Shown in pieces: positions 1 to 8,037 of a stretch of DNA of 64,000 bases. The translations under genes were made by a program, and so were the position numbers. Numbering within the stretch: position 1 is the first letter of the stretch; each line of letters starts with the position of its first letter. The stretch is taken from contig JAJZBV010000005.1 of the NCBI GenBank assembly GCA_021851785.1, positions 80,036 to 144,035 of the forward strand, given 5' to 3'. The stretch comes from Pseudomonadota bacterium. Lineage in GTDB: Bacteria; Pseudomonadota; Alphaproteobacteria; Acetobacterales; Acetobacteraceae. The notes under the pieces are model-generated. The model saw nothing but the letters and a program-made list of their open reading frames with translations. It searched no databases and was not told where the DNA came from.

Positions 1-176
1 CCGATGGCGCCCCGCTCGGCGCCGGTTCCGCGCGCGGGCTCGGCGCGCTCGCCATCGGCCAGACCAAATATCAGACCGAGTTCGGCCTGTTCCGGCGCAT
101 GATCGCGGCCGAAAAGCCGGTTGCCTTCGATTTCCGCGACGCTTTCGCGCTCGCCCGCGAACTCGTCGCGGCCTAG
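1..176 (+). CDS. mtdB: Methylene-H4MPT dehydrogenase MtdB, 3' end only
   Basis: The window opens inside this gene; only about the last 57 codons and the TAG at 174-176 are present. The tail contains GALAIGQTKYQTEFGLF followed by a conserved-looking DFRDAFALAREL end, which matches the C-terminus of the MtdA/MtdB family of NAD(P)-dependent methylene-tetrahydromethanopterin dehydrogenases as I know it. In methylotrophs MtdB oxidises methylene-H4MPT to methenyl-H4MPT in the cytoplasm, the step just before Mch. The neighbours (ATP-grasp orf5 type and mch) are the usual partners of mtdB, which supports MtdB over MtdA. The catalytic N-terminal part is outside the window, so the call rests on the tail and on context. 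Confidence 0.75.
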   Translation, partial: DGAPLGAGSARGLGALAIGQTKYQTEFGLFRRMIAAEKPVAFDFRDAFALARELVAA

Positions 177-189
177 CCATCAGAGCGGC

Positions 190-1332
190 ATGGCCGGGCG
201 GAAACCGGGCGCGGTGATGGTCGTCGGGCTCTCCGCCCGGGCGCTGGCGATGGCGGCGCGGCGGGCGGGCCTGGTGCCCTTCGCCGTCGATCTCTTTGCC
301 GATGCCGATACAAGGGCGCTTGCCGCCGCCTATCGCCAGGTGCCGGGCGATGGCGCCGGCGGGCTCGAGCCGGACGCCCTCGCCGGCGCGGCCGAAAGTC
401 TCGCGCGTGCCGCCCACGAAGCCGGCCACGCGCTCGCCGGCCTCATCTACGCGAACGGCTTCGAAGCCGCGCCGGCGACCCTCGCTTGCCTCGGCAGACA
501 ATGGACGCTGCTCGGCAATTCGCCGGAAACCCTGGCGAAACTCAAAAATCCGCGCGTTTTCGCCGCGCTTTGCCGCAACGCCGGCATTCCTCACCCGCCC
601 CCCCGCTTTGCCCCGGCGCCGGACGCGCAGTGGCTGGAGAAGCGGATCGGCGCCGCCGGCGGTGGCCATATCCGCGTCGTCCCCGCCGGCACCCGGCCGC
701 GTCCCGGCCATTATCTCCAGCGCCGCTGGCCCGGGCGGCCCGTCTCCGCCTTGTTCGTCGCCAATGGCCACGCCGCGATGCCTTTGTTTTTCAGCGCGCA
801 ATGGCCCGATCCCGCGCCCGAGGCGCCGTTTCGCTACGGTGGCGCGGTGCGCCCGGCGGCGATCGCGCCGAGGGTCGCGGCGCGGCTGGAGGCCGCGATC
901 GCCGCGATCACCGCAGCCGCCGGCCTGGTCGGCCTCAACAGCGCCGATTTCCTGCTCGATGGCGAGGATTGGGCGCTGCTGGAGATTAATCCGCGTCCCG
1001 GCGCGACCCTCGATCTCGCGCCGCGCGAGGCGCTAGCCTGGCATCTCGCGAGCCTCCGCGGCCAGCTTCCGGCGCGGCACCTGACGCCGGGGGATTCGAC
1101 ACTGGGGCGGGCGGGTGCCGCGGCGATTTTCTATGCGCCCCGCCGGATCAGCGTCGATGCCGCCTTCTCCTGGCCGGATTGGACGATGGACCGGCCGGCG
1201 CCGGGGACGGAAATCGCCGCCGGCGCCCCCTTCTGCTCGCTCCGCGCTCAGGGCCACAGCGCGGAAGCCGCCCTCGCCCGCCTCGGCCAACGCATGAAAC
1301 GCCTCGCAACCCGCGCGGAGAAAGCGCCATGA
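190..1332 (+). CDS. ATP-grasp protein of the H4MPT cluster (orf5 type)
   Basis: This 380-residue protein resembles the ATP-grasp proteins (COG2232 type) found next to mch in methylotrophs, known as ORF5 in Methylobacterium and thought to be needed for methanopterin-type cofactor synthesis. The substrate is not established. The N-terminus (VMVVGLSARALAMAARRAG) looks like a pre-ATP-grasp fold, and the late LLDGEDWALLEINPRPGAT stretch is the metal- and ATP-binding E-x-N of ATP-grasp ligases. I chose the ATG at 190, 13 bases after the mtdB stop; in-frame TTG codons further upstream would run back into mtdB. The stop overlaps the mch start as ATGA, so the genes are translationally coupled. Confidence 0.8.
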   Translation: MAGRKPGAVMVVGLSARALAMAARRAGLVPFAVDLFADADTRALAAAYRQVPGDGAGGLEPDALAGAAESLARAAHEAGHALAGLIYANGFEAAPATLACLGRQWTLLGNSPETLAKLKNPRVFAALCRNAGIPHPPPRFAPAPDAQWLEKRIGAAGGGHIRVVPAGTRPRPGHYLQRRWPGRPVSALFVANGHAAMPLFFSAQWPDPAPEAPFRYGGAVRPAAIAPRVAARLEAAIAAITAAAGLVGLNSADFLLDGEDWALLEINPRPGATLDLAPREALAWHLASLRGQLPARHLTPGDSTLGRAGAAAIFYAPRRISVDAAFSWPDWTMDRPAPGTEIAAGAPFCSLRAQGHSAEAALARLGQRMKRLATRAEKAP

Positions 1333-2327
1333 CCCCTCTTTTCAGCCTCAACCAAATGGCCTGGGATCTGTTTACCGCGCTCGAGCGTGACGCCGCGACG
1401 CTTCGCCTCGGCCTTGCGCGCGGCGCGCTCGGCGAGCGTCTGATCGATGCCGGCAGCGCTTATGCTGGCGGGATCGGGGCTGGCGGGATCGGGTCTGGTG
1501 GGATCGGGTCTGGCGGGATCGAGGCCGGGCGCCGCATCGCCGAGATCTGTCTCGGCGGGCTCGGGCGTGTCAGCCTGATCTCCGACGCCACCCAGACGCG
1601 CTGGCCGCTGACCCTCAGCGTTGCCTCCTCGCAGCCGGTGCTCGCATGCCTTGCCAGCCAGTATGCCGGCTGGAGCCTCCAGGAGGGCAAATTCTTCGCG
1701 CTCGGTTCGGGGCCGGCGCGGGCGCTGGCGCGCAAGGAGGCCTTGTTCGCGGAACTCGATTACCGGGATCAGGCCGAGCACGCGGTGCTCGTGCTGGAGA
1801 GCGCCAAGCCGCCGCCCGCCGCCATCGTCGAGAAGGTCGCCTCCGATTGCGGCGTCGCGCCGGACCATCTCGGGGTCATCTACGCCCCGACGCAAAGCCT
1901 CGCCGGCTCCGTCCAAGTGGTGGCGCGGGTTCTCGAAGTCGCGCTGCACAAGGCGCATGAGCACCATTTCCCGCTCGATCGCATCCGGGATGGCGCCGCC
2001 GCAGCCCCGCTCGCGCCGCCGCATCCGGATTTCGTCACCGCCATGGGCCGCACCAACGACGCCATCATCTTCGGCGGCCGCGTCCACCTCTTCGTCACCG
2101 GGCCGGAAGCCGCCGCCCGCGATCTCGCCGAACACCTGCCCTCCAGCACCTCGCGCGACTACGGCAAACCCTTCGCCGATATCTTCCGCGCCGCCAAAGG
2201 CGATTTCTACGCCATCGACGGCGCCCTTTTCAGCCCCGCCGCGGCGCTGGTCACCGCGCTGGAAACCGGCAGAACCTTCCACAGCGGCCAGATCAACCCG
2301 ATCGCGCTCGATGCCTCCTTTGCCTGA
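1329..2327 (+). CDS. mch: Methenyl-tetrahydromethanopterin cyclohydrolase
   Basis: Mch hydrolyses methenyl-H4MPT to formyl-H4MPT in the cytoplasm, in the H4MPT formaldehyde oxidation pathway. The 332-residue product has recognisable Mch features: the N-terminal LNQMAWDLF, the IEAGRRIAEICLGGLG region, CLASQYAGW, a GRTNDAIIFGGR stretch and a GRTFHSGQINP region near the C-terminus. Length is normal for the family. It is coupled to the upstream ATP-grasp gene by an ATGA overlap and follows mtdB, whose product makes its substrate. An oddity is a glycine-rich insertion at residues 47-66, created by four tandem 15-bp units just before the conserved IEAGRR motif. The frame is kept, so the enzyme is probably functional. 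Confidence 0.93.
   Translation: MTPLFSLNQMAWDLFTALERDAATLRLGLARGALGERLIDAGSAYAGGIGAGGIGSGGIGSGGIEAGRRIAEICLGGLGRVSLISDATQTRWPLTLSVASSQPVLACLASQYAGWSLQEGKFFALGSGPARALARKEALFAELDYRDQAEHAVLVLESAKPPPAAIVEKVASDCGVAPDHLGVIYAPTQSLAGSVQVVARVLEVALHKAHEHHFPLDRIRDGAAAAPLAPPHPDFVTAMGRTNDAIIFGGRVHLFVTGPEAAARDLAEHLPSSTSRDYGKPFADIFRAAKGDFYAIDGALFSPAAALVTALETGRTFHSGQINPIALDASFA
1467..1526 (+). repeat. 15-bp tandem repeat inside mch (4 units)
   Basis: Four consecutive 15-bp units close to GGCGGGATCGGGTCT lie in frame in mch and encode GGIGA, GGIGS, GGIGS, GGIEA. The last unit overlaps the conserved GGIEAG sequence of Mch, so the array looks like an outward duplication of that native motif. The units are almost identical at the DNA level, which suggests recent expansion. 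Confidence 0.9.
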
Positions 2328-2393
2328 GCAACGCGCGGCGCCTGGGGTGAGTGCCTAAAAAACAGGCGAAACGCCGCGCCCAACGGCCGTGTC

Positions 2394-2428
2394 CGGCGCC
2401 AGCGCGGTGATCACGCGCTCCGGCGCCG
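2394..2428. promoter_or_regulatory. Dyad symmetry element upstream of the urt promoter
   Basis: A long imperfect palindrome is centred on TGATCA (2408-2413). Its inner arms are AGCGCG and CGCGCT, and its outer arms are CGGCGCC and CGGCGCCG. It ends two bases before the sigma-54 -24 box. It could be an operator, or a hairpin that ends transcription from mch; there is no T-run after it. NtrC sites usually lie further upstream, so calling it an NtrC site would be a guess. Confidence 0.5.
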
Positions 2429-2430
2429 CG

Positions 2431-2446
2431 TGGCACGCCCGTTGCA
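2431..2446 (+). promoter_or_regulatory. Sigma-54 (RpoN) promoter for the urt-ure operon
   Basis: TGGCACGCCCGTTGCA matches the RpoN consensus TGGCAC-N5-TTGCA exactly, with GG at -24 and GC at -12. Transcription would begin near 2457, leaving an 85-90 base leader before urtA at 2544. Sigma-54 plus NtrC control of urea uptake and urease is well known in proteobacteria, so nitrogen limitation is the likely signal. Confidence 0.85.
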
Positions 2447-2482
2447 CTTCTCCGTCCGTTGGTCTCGCGTCGGCGGCCCGGA

Positions 2483-2527
2483 CTGGTCGTAGGAACCCTG
2501 GTCGTAGAAACGTTGGCCGTAGGAACA
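2483..2527 (+). repeat. 15-bp tandem repeat in the urtA leader (3 units)
   Basis: Three 15-bp units (CTGGTCGTAGGAACC, CTGGTCGTAGAAACG, TTGGCCGTAGGAACA) lie between the predicted transcription start and the urtA ribosome binding site. They would be transcribed but not translated. No protein-level reason exists for a 15-base period here. Confidence 0.85.
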
Positions 2528-2543
2528 AAAGGGAAGAAAAACG

Positions 2544-3875
2544 ATGGCAAATGATGATTTGTCTCTCACGCGCCGGCGGTTTGGCGGGCTTGGCATGGCG
2601 GCCATGGCGGCGGCGACACTCGGGGGGGGGAAGCTCGCCACCTCGGCCGCGCGTGCCGCCGAAAGCGGGCCGATCAAGATCGGTATCCTGCATTCGCTTT
2701 CCGGCACCATGGCGATCAGCGAAACGACGCTGAAGGACGTCATGCTGATGCTGATCGAGGAGCAGAACAAGAAGGGTGGCGTGCTCGGGCGGAAACTGGT
2801 GCCGGTGGTCGTCGATCCCGCGTCGAACTGGCCGCTTTTCGCCGAGAAGGCGCGCGGGCTTTTGACCTCCGACAAATGCGCCGCGGTGTTCGGCTGCTGG
2901 ACCAGCGTTTCGCGCAAATCGGTGCTGCCGGTGTTCGAGGAGCTGAACGGCCTGCTCTTCTATCCGGTGCAGTATGAAGGCCAGGAATGCAGCCGCAATG
3001 TCGTCTATACCGGCGCCGCGCCGAACCAGCAGGCGATCCCGGCGGTCGATTACCTGATGCAGGAGGATAAGGTCCAGCGCTGGGTTCTCGCCGGCACCGA
3101 TTATGTCTATCCCCGCACCACCAATCAGATTCTCGAATCCTATCTCAAGAGCAAGGGTGTCGCAGCAGGCGACATCATGATCAACTACACGCCCTTCGGT
3201 CATTCCGACTGGCAGAACATCGTCGCGCAGATCAAGCAATTCGGCTCGGCGGGCAAGAAGACCGCGGTCGTCTCGACGATCAATGGCGACGCCAATGTGC
3301 CGTTCTACAAGGAACTCGGCAATCAGGGCATCAAGGCGACCGACATCCCCGTCGTTGCCTTCAGCGTCGGCGAGGAGGAACTCGCCGGCATGGATACCAA
3401 GCCGCTGGTCGGGCATCTCGCGGCGTGGAACTATTTCATGAGCGTCGATACGCCAGAGAACAAGGCGTTCATCAAGAAATGGCATGAATTCATCAAGAAT
3501 CCGAAGCGCACGACGAATGATCCGATGGAGGCGCATTACATCGGGTTCAATATGTGGGTCAAAGCGGTGCAGAAGGCCGGCACCACCGACACCAACGCGG
3601 TGATCGACGCGCTGGTCGGCGTTTCCGTCCCGAATCTTTCTGGTGGCTACTCGACCCTGATGGGCAACCATCACATCACCAAGCCGGTGCTGATCGGGGA
3701 AATCCAGGATGACGGCCAGTTCAACATCGTCTCGCGGACACCGGGTCTGGTGGTCGCGCAGGAATGGTCTCCTTACGTCGCCGAGACCAAGGATCTGATC
3801 GGCGATTGGCGGGCGCCGCTTTCCTGCGGCAATTTCAACGTCAAAACCGGCAAATGCGGCGGCGCGAGCAAATAA
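2544..3875 (+). CDS. urtA: Urea ABC transporter substrate-binding protein UrtA
   Basis: UrtA binds urea in the periplasm and delivers it to the UrtBC permease. The 443-residue protein starts with a twin-arginine signal (TRRRFGG at residues 9-15, then an Ala/Gly-rich segment ending near ARAAE), so it is probably exported folded through Tat. The mature part is a type I periplasmic-binding protein of the AmiC/FmdD/UrtA group (IKIGILHSLSGTMA near the start, FGCWTSVSRKSVLPVFE further on). The ATG at 2544 has GGGAAG about nine bases upstream. It heads the urtABCDE-ureDABCEFG run behind the sigma-54 promoter. A run of nine G bases at 2622-2630 encodes residues 27-29 in the signal peptide and is a possible slippage site. 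Confidence 0.93.
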   Translation: MANDDLSLTRRRFGGLGMAAMAAATLGGGKLATSAARAAESGPIKIGILHSLSGTMAISETTLKDVMLMLIEEQNKKGGVLGRKLVPVVVDPASNWPLFAEKARGLLTSDKCAAVFGCWTSVSRKSVLPVFEELNGLLFYPVQYEGQECSRNVVYTGAAPNQQAIPAVDYLMQEDKVQRWVLAGTDYVYPRTTNQILESYLKSKGVAAGDIMINYTPFGHSDWQNIVAQIKQFGSAGKKTAVVSTINGDANVPFYKELGNQGIKATDIPVVAFSVGEEELAGMDTKPLVGHLAAWNYFMSVDTPENKAFIKKWHEFIKNPKRTTNDPMEAHYIGFNMWVKAVQKAGTTDTNAVIDALVGVSVPNLSGGYSTLMGNHHITKPVLIGEIQDDGQFNIVSRTPGLVVAQEWSPYVAETKDLIGDWRAPLSCGNFNVKTGKCGGASK

Positions 3876-3880
3876 CCGCC

Positions 3881-5461
3881 ATGCGTTTTGCCCTCCTCCT
3901 TCTGGGCCTCGTCCTCCTGCCCGTGCTCGCGCGGGCAGGAGAGCCGACCGACGCCTTCAGTGCCTTTTCCTCAGGCGATTACGACGCGATGGCGGCGGCG
4001 GTGACGGAGCTTGCCGTCTCCGGCGATCCGCGTGCCGGCGCCGTGATCACCGCGCTGCAGGCGGGACGGCTCTATGCCAACGCGGCGGGACAACTCCTCA
4101 TCCGTGAAGCGGACGGCAGCTTTCGTGATATCGCGAGCGGCAAGCCGGCGACGGTCGATGAGGACGACGTCCGAAAAATCCGCATGAACAACGCCGTCCG
4201 CCGCGCCGCCGACGCGGCGCAGGGCGGGCTGCGGCTCTTTGCCGCCGATCCGGCGACCCGCCGCCTCGCCGCGGCGGCGCTGTTCAAATCTCATGATCCT
4301 GCCTCTCTTCCCGCGTTGTCGCGTGCGCTGGCCAAGGAGCAGGATCCCTCGGTGCGCGCGCTGATGGCCGAGGCCGAGGCCGCGGCGATGGTGATGAGCG
4401 CGGATGCGCCGGAGGCAAAAAAGCTTGCTGCCATCGCCATCATTCGCGCGCGCGGCGATCTCGATGCGAGCGCGCTCCTGGCATCGATCCCGAACCCGAC
4501 CCCGGCGGTTGCCGCCGCCGCGCATGACGGCGTCGTCGCCATTCAGCGCGTTCTGCAATTATGGGATGTGCTGGAGAGCGTGTTTTATGGTCTCAGCCTC
4601 GGTTCCGTCCTGCTGCTGGCGGCGATCGGATTGGCGATCACCTTCGGCGTCATGGGCGTGATCAACATGGCGCATGGCGAGATGGTGATGATCGGCGCCT
4701 ATGTGACTTTCGTTGTCCAGGACGTCATCCGCAGCGAGGCGCCTTCTCTGTTCGGGGCGAGCGTGCTGATCGCCGCCCCACTTGCATTTGCGGTCGCCGG
4801 GGTGATCGGCATCGCGATCGAGCGCAGCTTGATCCGCTTTCTCTATGGCCGTCCGCTCGAAACCCTGCTCGCGACATGGGGATTGAGCCTGGTTCTCCAA
4901 CAAGCGGTGCGGTCGATTTTCGGCCCGACCAATCGTGAGGTCGGAACCCCCTCCTGGATGAGCGGCGCGGTGCCGCTCGGCGGGCTCACCATCACGCTCA
5001 ATCGGCTTACCATCATCGCTTTCGCCATTCTGGTGTTCGCCGCCCTGATGGCGTTGCTGCGCTACACCGCGCTCGGCCTCAAGATGCGCGCGGTGACACA
5101 GAACCGGGCGATGGCGGCGGCGATGGGCATTCGCACGCCGTGGATCGACGCGCTCACTTTCGGCCTCGGCTCCGGCATTGCCGGCATGGCCGGGGTGGCC
5201 TTGAGCCAGATCGACAATGTCAGCCCCAATCTCGGCCAAAGCTACATCATCGACAGTTTCATGGTGGTGGTGTTCGGCGGCGTCGGCAATCTCTGGGGCA
5301 CCGCGCTCGGGGCGTTGCTGCTCGGCGTCGTCAATAAATTTTTGGAGCCCGTCGCCGGTGCCGTGCTTGGCAAGATCGCGGTCCTGGTCCTGGTGATCCT
5401 GTTCATCCAGAGGCGTCCACGCGGATTGTTCCCGCTCAAGGGCCGGGCAGCGGAAGCATGA
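3881..5461 (+). CDS. urtB: Urea ABC transporter permease UrtB
   Basis: UrtB is one of the two membrane subunits of the urea importer. The 526-residue product has three parts: a signal peptide (hydrophobic residues 4-17, cut near ARAGE), a soluble Ala-rich region of about 200 residues resembling the repeat domain typical of UrtB, and from about residue 228 a LivH-type permease with the marker GLAITFGVMGVINMAHGE. The large extracytoplasmic N-terminal domain separates UrtB from ordinary LivH, and from the shorter second-cluster permease at 56275. The ATG at 3881 lies five bases after the urtA stop. The end overlaps urtC as ATGA. Confidence 0.92.
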   Translation: MRFALLLLGLVLLPVLARAGEPTDAFSAFSSGDYDAMAAAVTELAVSGDPRAGAVITALQAGRLYANAAGQLLIREADGSFRDIASGKPATVDEDDVRKIRMNNAVRRAADAAQGGLRLFAADPATRRLAAAALFKSHDPASLPALSRALAKEQDPSVRALMAEAEAAAMVMSADAPEAKKLAAIAIIRARGDLDASALLASIPNPTPAVAAAAHDGVVAIQRVLQLWDVLESVFYGLSLGSVLLLAAIGLAITFGVMGVINMAHGEMVMIGAYVTFVVQDVIRSEAPSLFGASVLIAAPLAFAVAGVIGIAIERSLIRFLYGRPLETLLATWGLSLVLQQAVRSIFGPTNREVGTPSWMSGAVPLGGLTITLNRLTIIAFAILVFAALMALLRYTALGLKMRAVTQNRAMAAAMGIRTPWIDALTFGLGSGIAGMAGVALSQIDNVSPNLGQSYIIDSFMVVVFGGVGNLWGTALGALLLGVVNKFLEPVAGAVLGKIAVLVLVILFIQRRPRGLFPLKGRAAEA

Positions 5462-6567
5462 CGCGCGGTTCGTTCGCGACTTTCACCCCGCCGGCTCTTG
5501 TGCTCGCGATCGCGGCGCTCTTGGTTGCCGGCAATGTCGCGCTGCCGCCATCCTCGCCGCTGCATGTGTCGATTTTCGTGATTTCGCTCGCCGGGAAATA
5601 TCTCTCCTATGCGATGCTCGCTCTGGCACTCGATCTCGTGTGGGGCTATGCCGGGATTCTCAGCCTCGGCCACGCCGCGTTTTTCGCCCTCGGCGGCTAT
5701 GCGATGGGCATGTATCTCATGCGTGAGATCGGCACCCGCGGCGTCTATGGCAATGCGACGCTGCCCGATTTCATGGTGTTTCTCAACTGGACCGAACTGC
5801 CCTGGTACTGGCACGGCTTTCATCATTTCGCATTCGCCGCTCTCATGGCGCTCGTCGTGCCGGGGTCGCTCGCGCTGGTGTTCGGCTTTCTCGCCTTTCG
5901 CTCGCGGGTGTCCGGCGTCTATCTCTCGATCATCACCCAGGCGCTGACCTTCGCCCTGATGCTGGCGTTTTTCCGCAACAACATGGGGTTCGGCGGCAAT
6001 AACGGCCTGACCGATTTCAAGGACATCATCGGCTACCCCCTGCAAGCGGATGGCACCCGCGATGGCCTGCTGCTCGCGACGGCGCTTTTGCTTTCTCTCG
6101 CCTTCCTATGCGCACGTTTCGTCGTCACCTCGCGGCTCGGCAAAATCCTGGTCGCGGTGCGCGATGCCGAAAGCCGCACCCGCTTTCTCGGCTACCGTCC
6201 GGAATCCTACAAGCTCTTCGTCTTCGTCCTCTCCGCGATCATCGCCGGCACGGGCGGCGCGCTTTATGTGCCCCAGGTCGGGATCATCAACCCCGGTGAG
6301 TTCTCGCCCGCCAATTCGATCGAGGCGGTGATCTGGGTCGCGGTCGGGGGGCGCGGAACGCTTGCCGGGGCCATGCTCGGCGCTGTCCTCGTCAATCTCG
6401 GGAAAACCTATTTCACCAGTGCGCTGCCGGAGTTCTGGCTCTATGCGCTCGGCGCCCTGTTCATTCTGACCACCCTCTTCCTGCCGCAAGGCCTGATCAG
6501 GATGTTTGCCCGCAAGCCCGCCGTCGCAAGGCCCGAAATTCCGTCCGCGAAGGAACGCCCGGCATGA
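5458..6567 (+). CDS. urtC: Urea ABC transporter permease UrtC
   Basis: UrtC is the second membrane subunit of the urea importer, in the LivM family. The 369-residue protein has about ten hydrophobic segments, the LVWGYAGILSLGHAAFFALGGY signature region of LivM/UrtC permeases, and the late IEAVIWVAVGGRGTLAGAMLGA segment. Compared with branched-chain amino acid LivM it carries the longer N-terminal loop common in UrtC (around NWTELPWYWHGFHHF). The start overlaps urtB and the stop overlaps urtD, both as ATGA, so the permease and ATPase subunits are translated together. Confidence 0.92.
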   Translation: MTRGSFATFTPPALVLAIAALLVAGNVALPPSSPLHVSIFVISLAGKYLSYAMLALALDLVWGYAGILSLGHAAFFALGGYAMGMYLMREIGTRGVYGNATLPDFMVFLNWTELPWYWHGFHHFAFAALMALVVPGSLALVFGFLAFRSRVSGVYLSIITQALTFALMLAFFRNNMGFGGNNGLTDFKDIIGYPLQADGTRDGLLLATALLLSLAFLCARFVVTSRLGKILVAVRDAESRTRFLGYRPESYKLFVFVLSAIIAGTGGALYVPQVGIINPGEFSPANSIEAVIWVAVGGRGTLAGAMLGAVLVNLGKTYFTSALPEFWLYALGALFILTTLFLPQGLIRMFARKPAVARPEIPSAKERPA

Positions 6568-7325
6568 GCGGCCGCATCGGCGAAGCCTCCGACACCATCC
6601 TTTATCTCAATGGCGTCAGCGTCAGCTTCGATGGCTTTCGCGCGCTCAATAATCTCTCTCTCGTTTTGGCGCCGGGCGAGATGCGCGCGGTGATCGGCCC
6701 CAATGGAGCCGGCAAGACGACGATGATGGATGTCATCACCGGCAAAACCCGCCCCGATTCCGGGGAAGTGATCTTCCGCGCCGATACCGATCTCACCCAT
6801 CTCGATGAGCCGGCGATCGCCGCACTCGGCATCGGGCGGAAATTCCAGAAACCCACGGTGTTCGAGCCGCATAGCGTCCATGACAATCTGCTGCTCGCGC
6901 TCGCCGGCAGCCGGACGCCGCGGCGCGTCCTTTTCGCCCGTGAAACGGCGGCGGAACGCGCCCGCATCGAGGCGCTGCTCGACACCATTCGTCTGACGGA
7001 ACACCGCGACCGCCGTGCCGGCGACCTCTCCCATGGCCAGAAACAATGGCTCGAAATCGGCATGTTGCTCGCCCAGGAGCCCGATCTTCTGCTCGTCGAC
7101 GAACCCGTCGCCGGCATGACCGACGCCGAAACCGCCGAGACCGCGCGGCTGCTGCGCGATATCAACCGCAGCAAGAGCGTCGTCGTCGTCGAGCACGACA
7201 TGGACTTCGTCCGCGCCCTCGATGTCAAGGTGACGGTTCTGCACGAAGGTTCCGTGCTCTCCGAGGGTAGTATCGATCATGTCAGCCGCGATCCTCGGGT
7301 GATCGAGGTCTATCTCGGACGGTGA
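6564..7325 (+). CDS. urtD: Urea ABC transporter ATPase UrtD
   Basis: This is the first ATPase subunit of the urea importer, of the LivG type. The 253-residue protein has a Walker A GPNGAGKT at residues 45-52, an ABC signature LSHGQKQ near residue 154, a Walker B LLLVDEP near residue 174 and a switch histidine in VVVEHDMDFV. The FGRKFQKP-like segment (GRKFQKPTVFE) is typical of UrtD. The ATGA overlap with urtC couples their translation. It would work on the cytoplasmic face with UrtE. Confidence 0.92.
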   Translation: MSGRIGEASDTILYLNGVSVSFDGFRALNNLSLVLAPGEMRAVIGPNGAGKTTMMDVITGKTRPDSGEVIFRADTDLTHLDEPAIAALGIGRKFQKPTVFEPHSVHDNLLLALAGSRTPRRVLFARETAAERARIEALLDTIRLTEHRDRRAGDLSHGQKQWLEIGMLLAQEPDLLLVDEPVAGMTDAETAETARLLRDINRSKSVVVVEHDMDFVRALDVKVTVLHEGSVLSEGSIDHVSRDPRVIEVYLGR

Positions 7326-7341
7326 GGGAGCCGAAGCCATT

Positions 7342-8037
7342 ATGCTCGAAATCGTTGATGTCGACTTGTATTATGGCGCGGCGGTGGCCCTGCGCGGGGT
7401 ATCGTTGCGGGCGTCCCTGGGGGAGGTGACCTGCCTACTCGGGCGCAACGGCGTCGGCAAGACGAGTTTGCTGCGCGCGGTGATGGGGGCGCATGCCATC
7501 ACGCGGGGCACGATCCGCTGGGAGGGCGTCGAGATCGACCGTCTCGCGCCCTATGAGCGGGCACGGCGCGGCATGGCCTATGTGCCGCAGGGACGCGATG
7601 TGTTTCCGCTGCTCACGGTGGAGGAAAATTTGGAAACCGGGTTTGCGGTTCTGCCGCGCCGCCAGCGCCGCATCGCGGACGAGATTTTCGACCTTTTCCC
7701 GGTCTTGAAAACCATGCTGCGGCGGCGCGGCGGCGATCTTTCCGGCGGTCAGCAGCAGCAACTCGCGATTGCCCGCGCGCTGGTGACGCGCCCGCGTCTT
7801 CTGGTTCTCGACGAGCCGACGGAGGGCATACAGCCCAGCATCATCAAGGATATCGGCCGTGTCATCGGCCTGTTGCGTTCGCGTGGCGAAATGGCCATCC
7901 TGCTGGTCGAGCAGTATTTCGATTTCGCCCGCGATCTCGCGCAAAGCATCGCCGTGATGGAGCGTGGCGCGATCGTGCTCGCGGGTCGTGCCGGGGAGCT
8001 TGACCACGCCGATGTCCGCCGCCGCCTCTCTGTATGA
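7342..8037 (+). CDS. urtE: Urea ABC transporter ATPase UrtE
   Basis: This is the second ATPase subunit, of the LivF type, 231 residues. It has Walker A GRNGVGKT at residues 34-41, the VPQGRDVFPLLTVEENL Q-loop region, the signature LSGGQQQQ from residue 133, Walker B LLVLDEPTEGIQPSI and a switch histidine position replaced by Gln in LLVEQYFDF, which is normal for LivF/UrtE. The ATG at 7342 has GTGAGGGAG upstream. The 3' end overlaps ureD by 26 bases, which ties the transporter to the urease genes in one transcript. Confidence 0.92.
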   Translation: MLEIVDVDLYYGAAVALRGVSLRASLGEVTCLLGRNGVGKTSLLRAVMGAHAITRGTIRWEGVEIDRLAPYERARRGMAYVPQGRDVFPLLTVEENLETGFAVLPRRQRRIADEIFDLFPVLKTMLRRRGGDLSGGQQQQLAIARALVTRPRLLVLDEPTEGIQPSIIKDIGRVIGLLRSRGEMAILLVEQYFDFARDLAQSIAVMERGAIVLAGRAGELDHADVRRRLSV

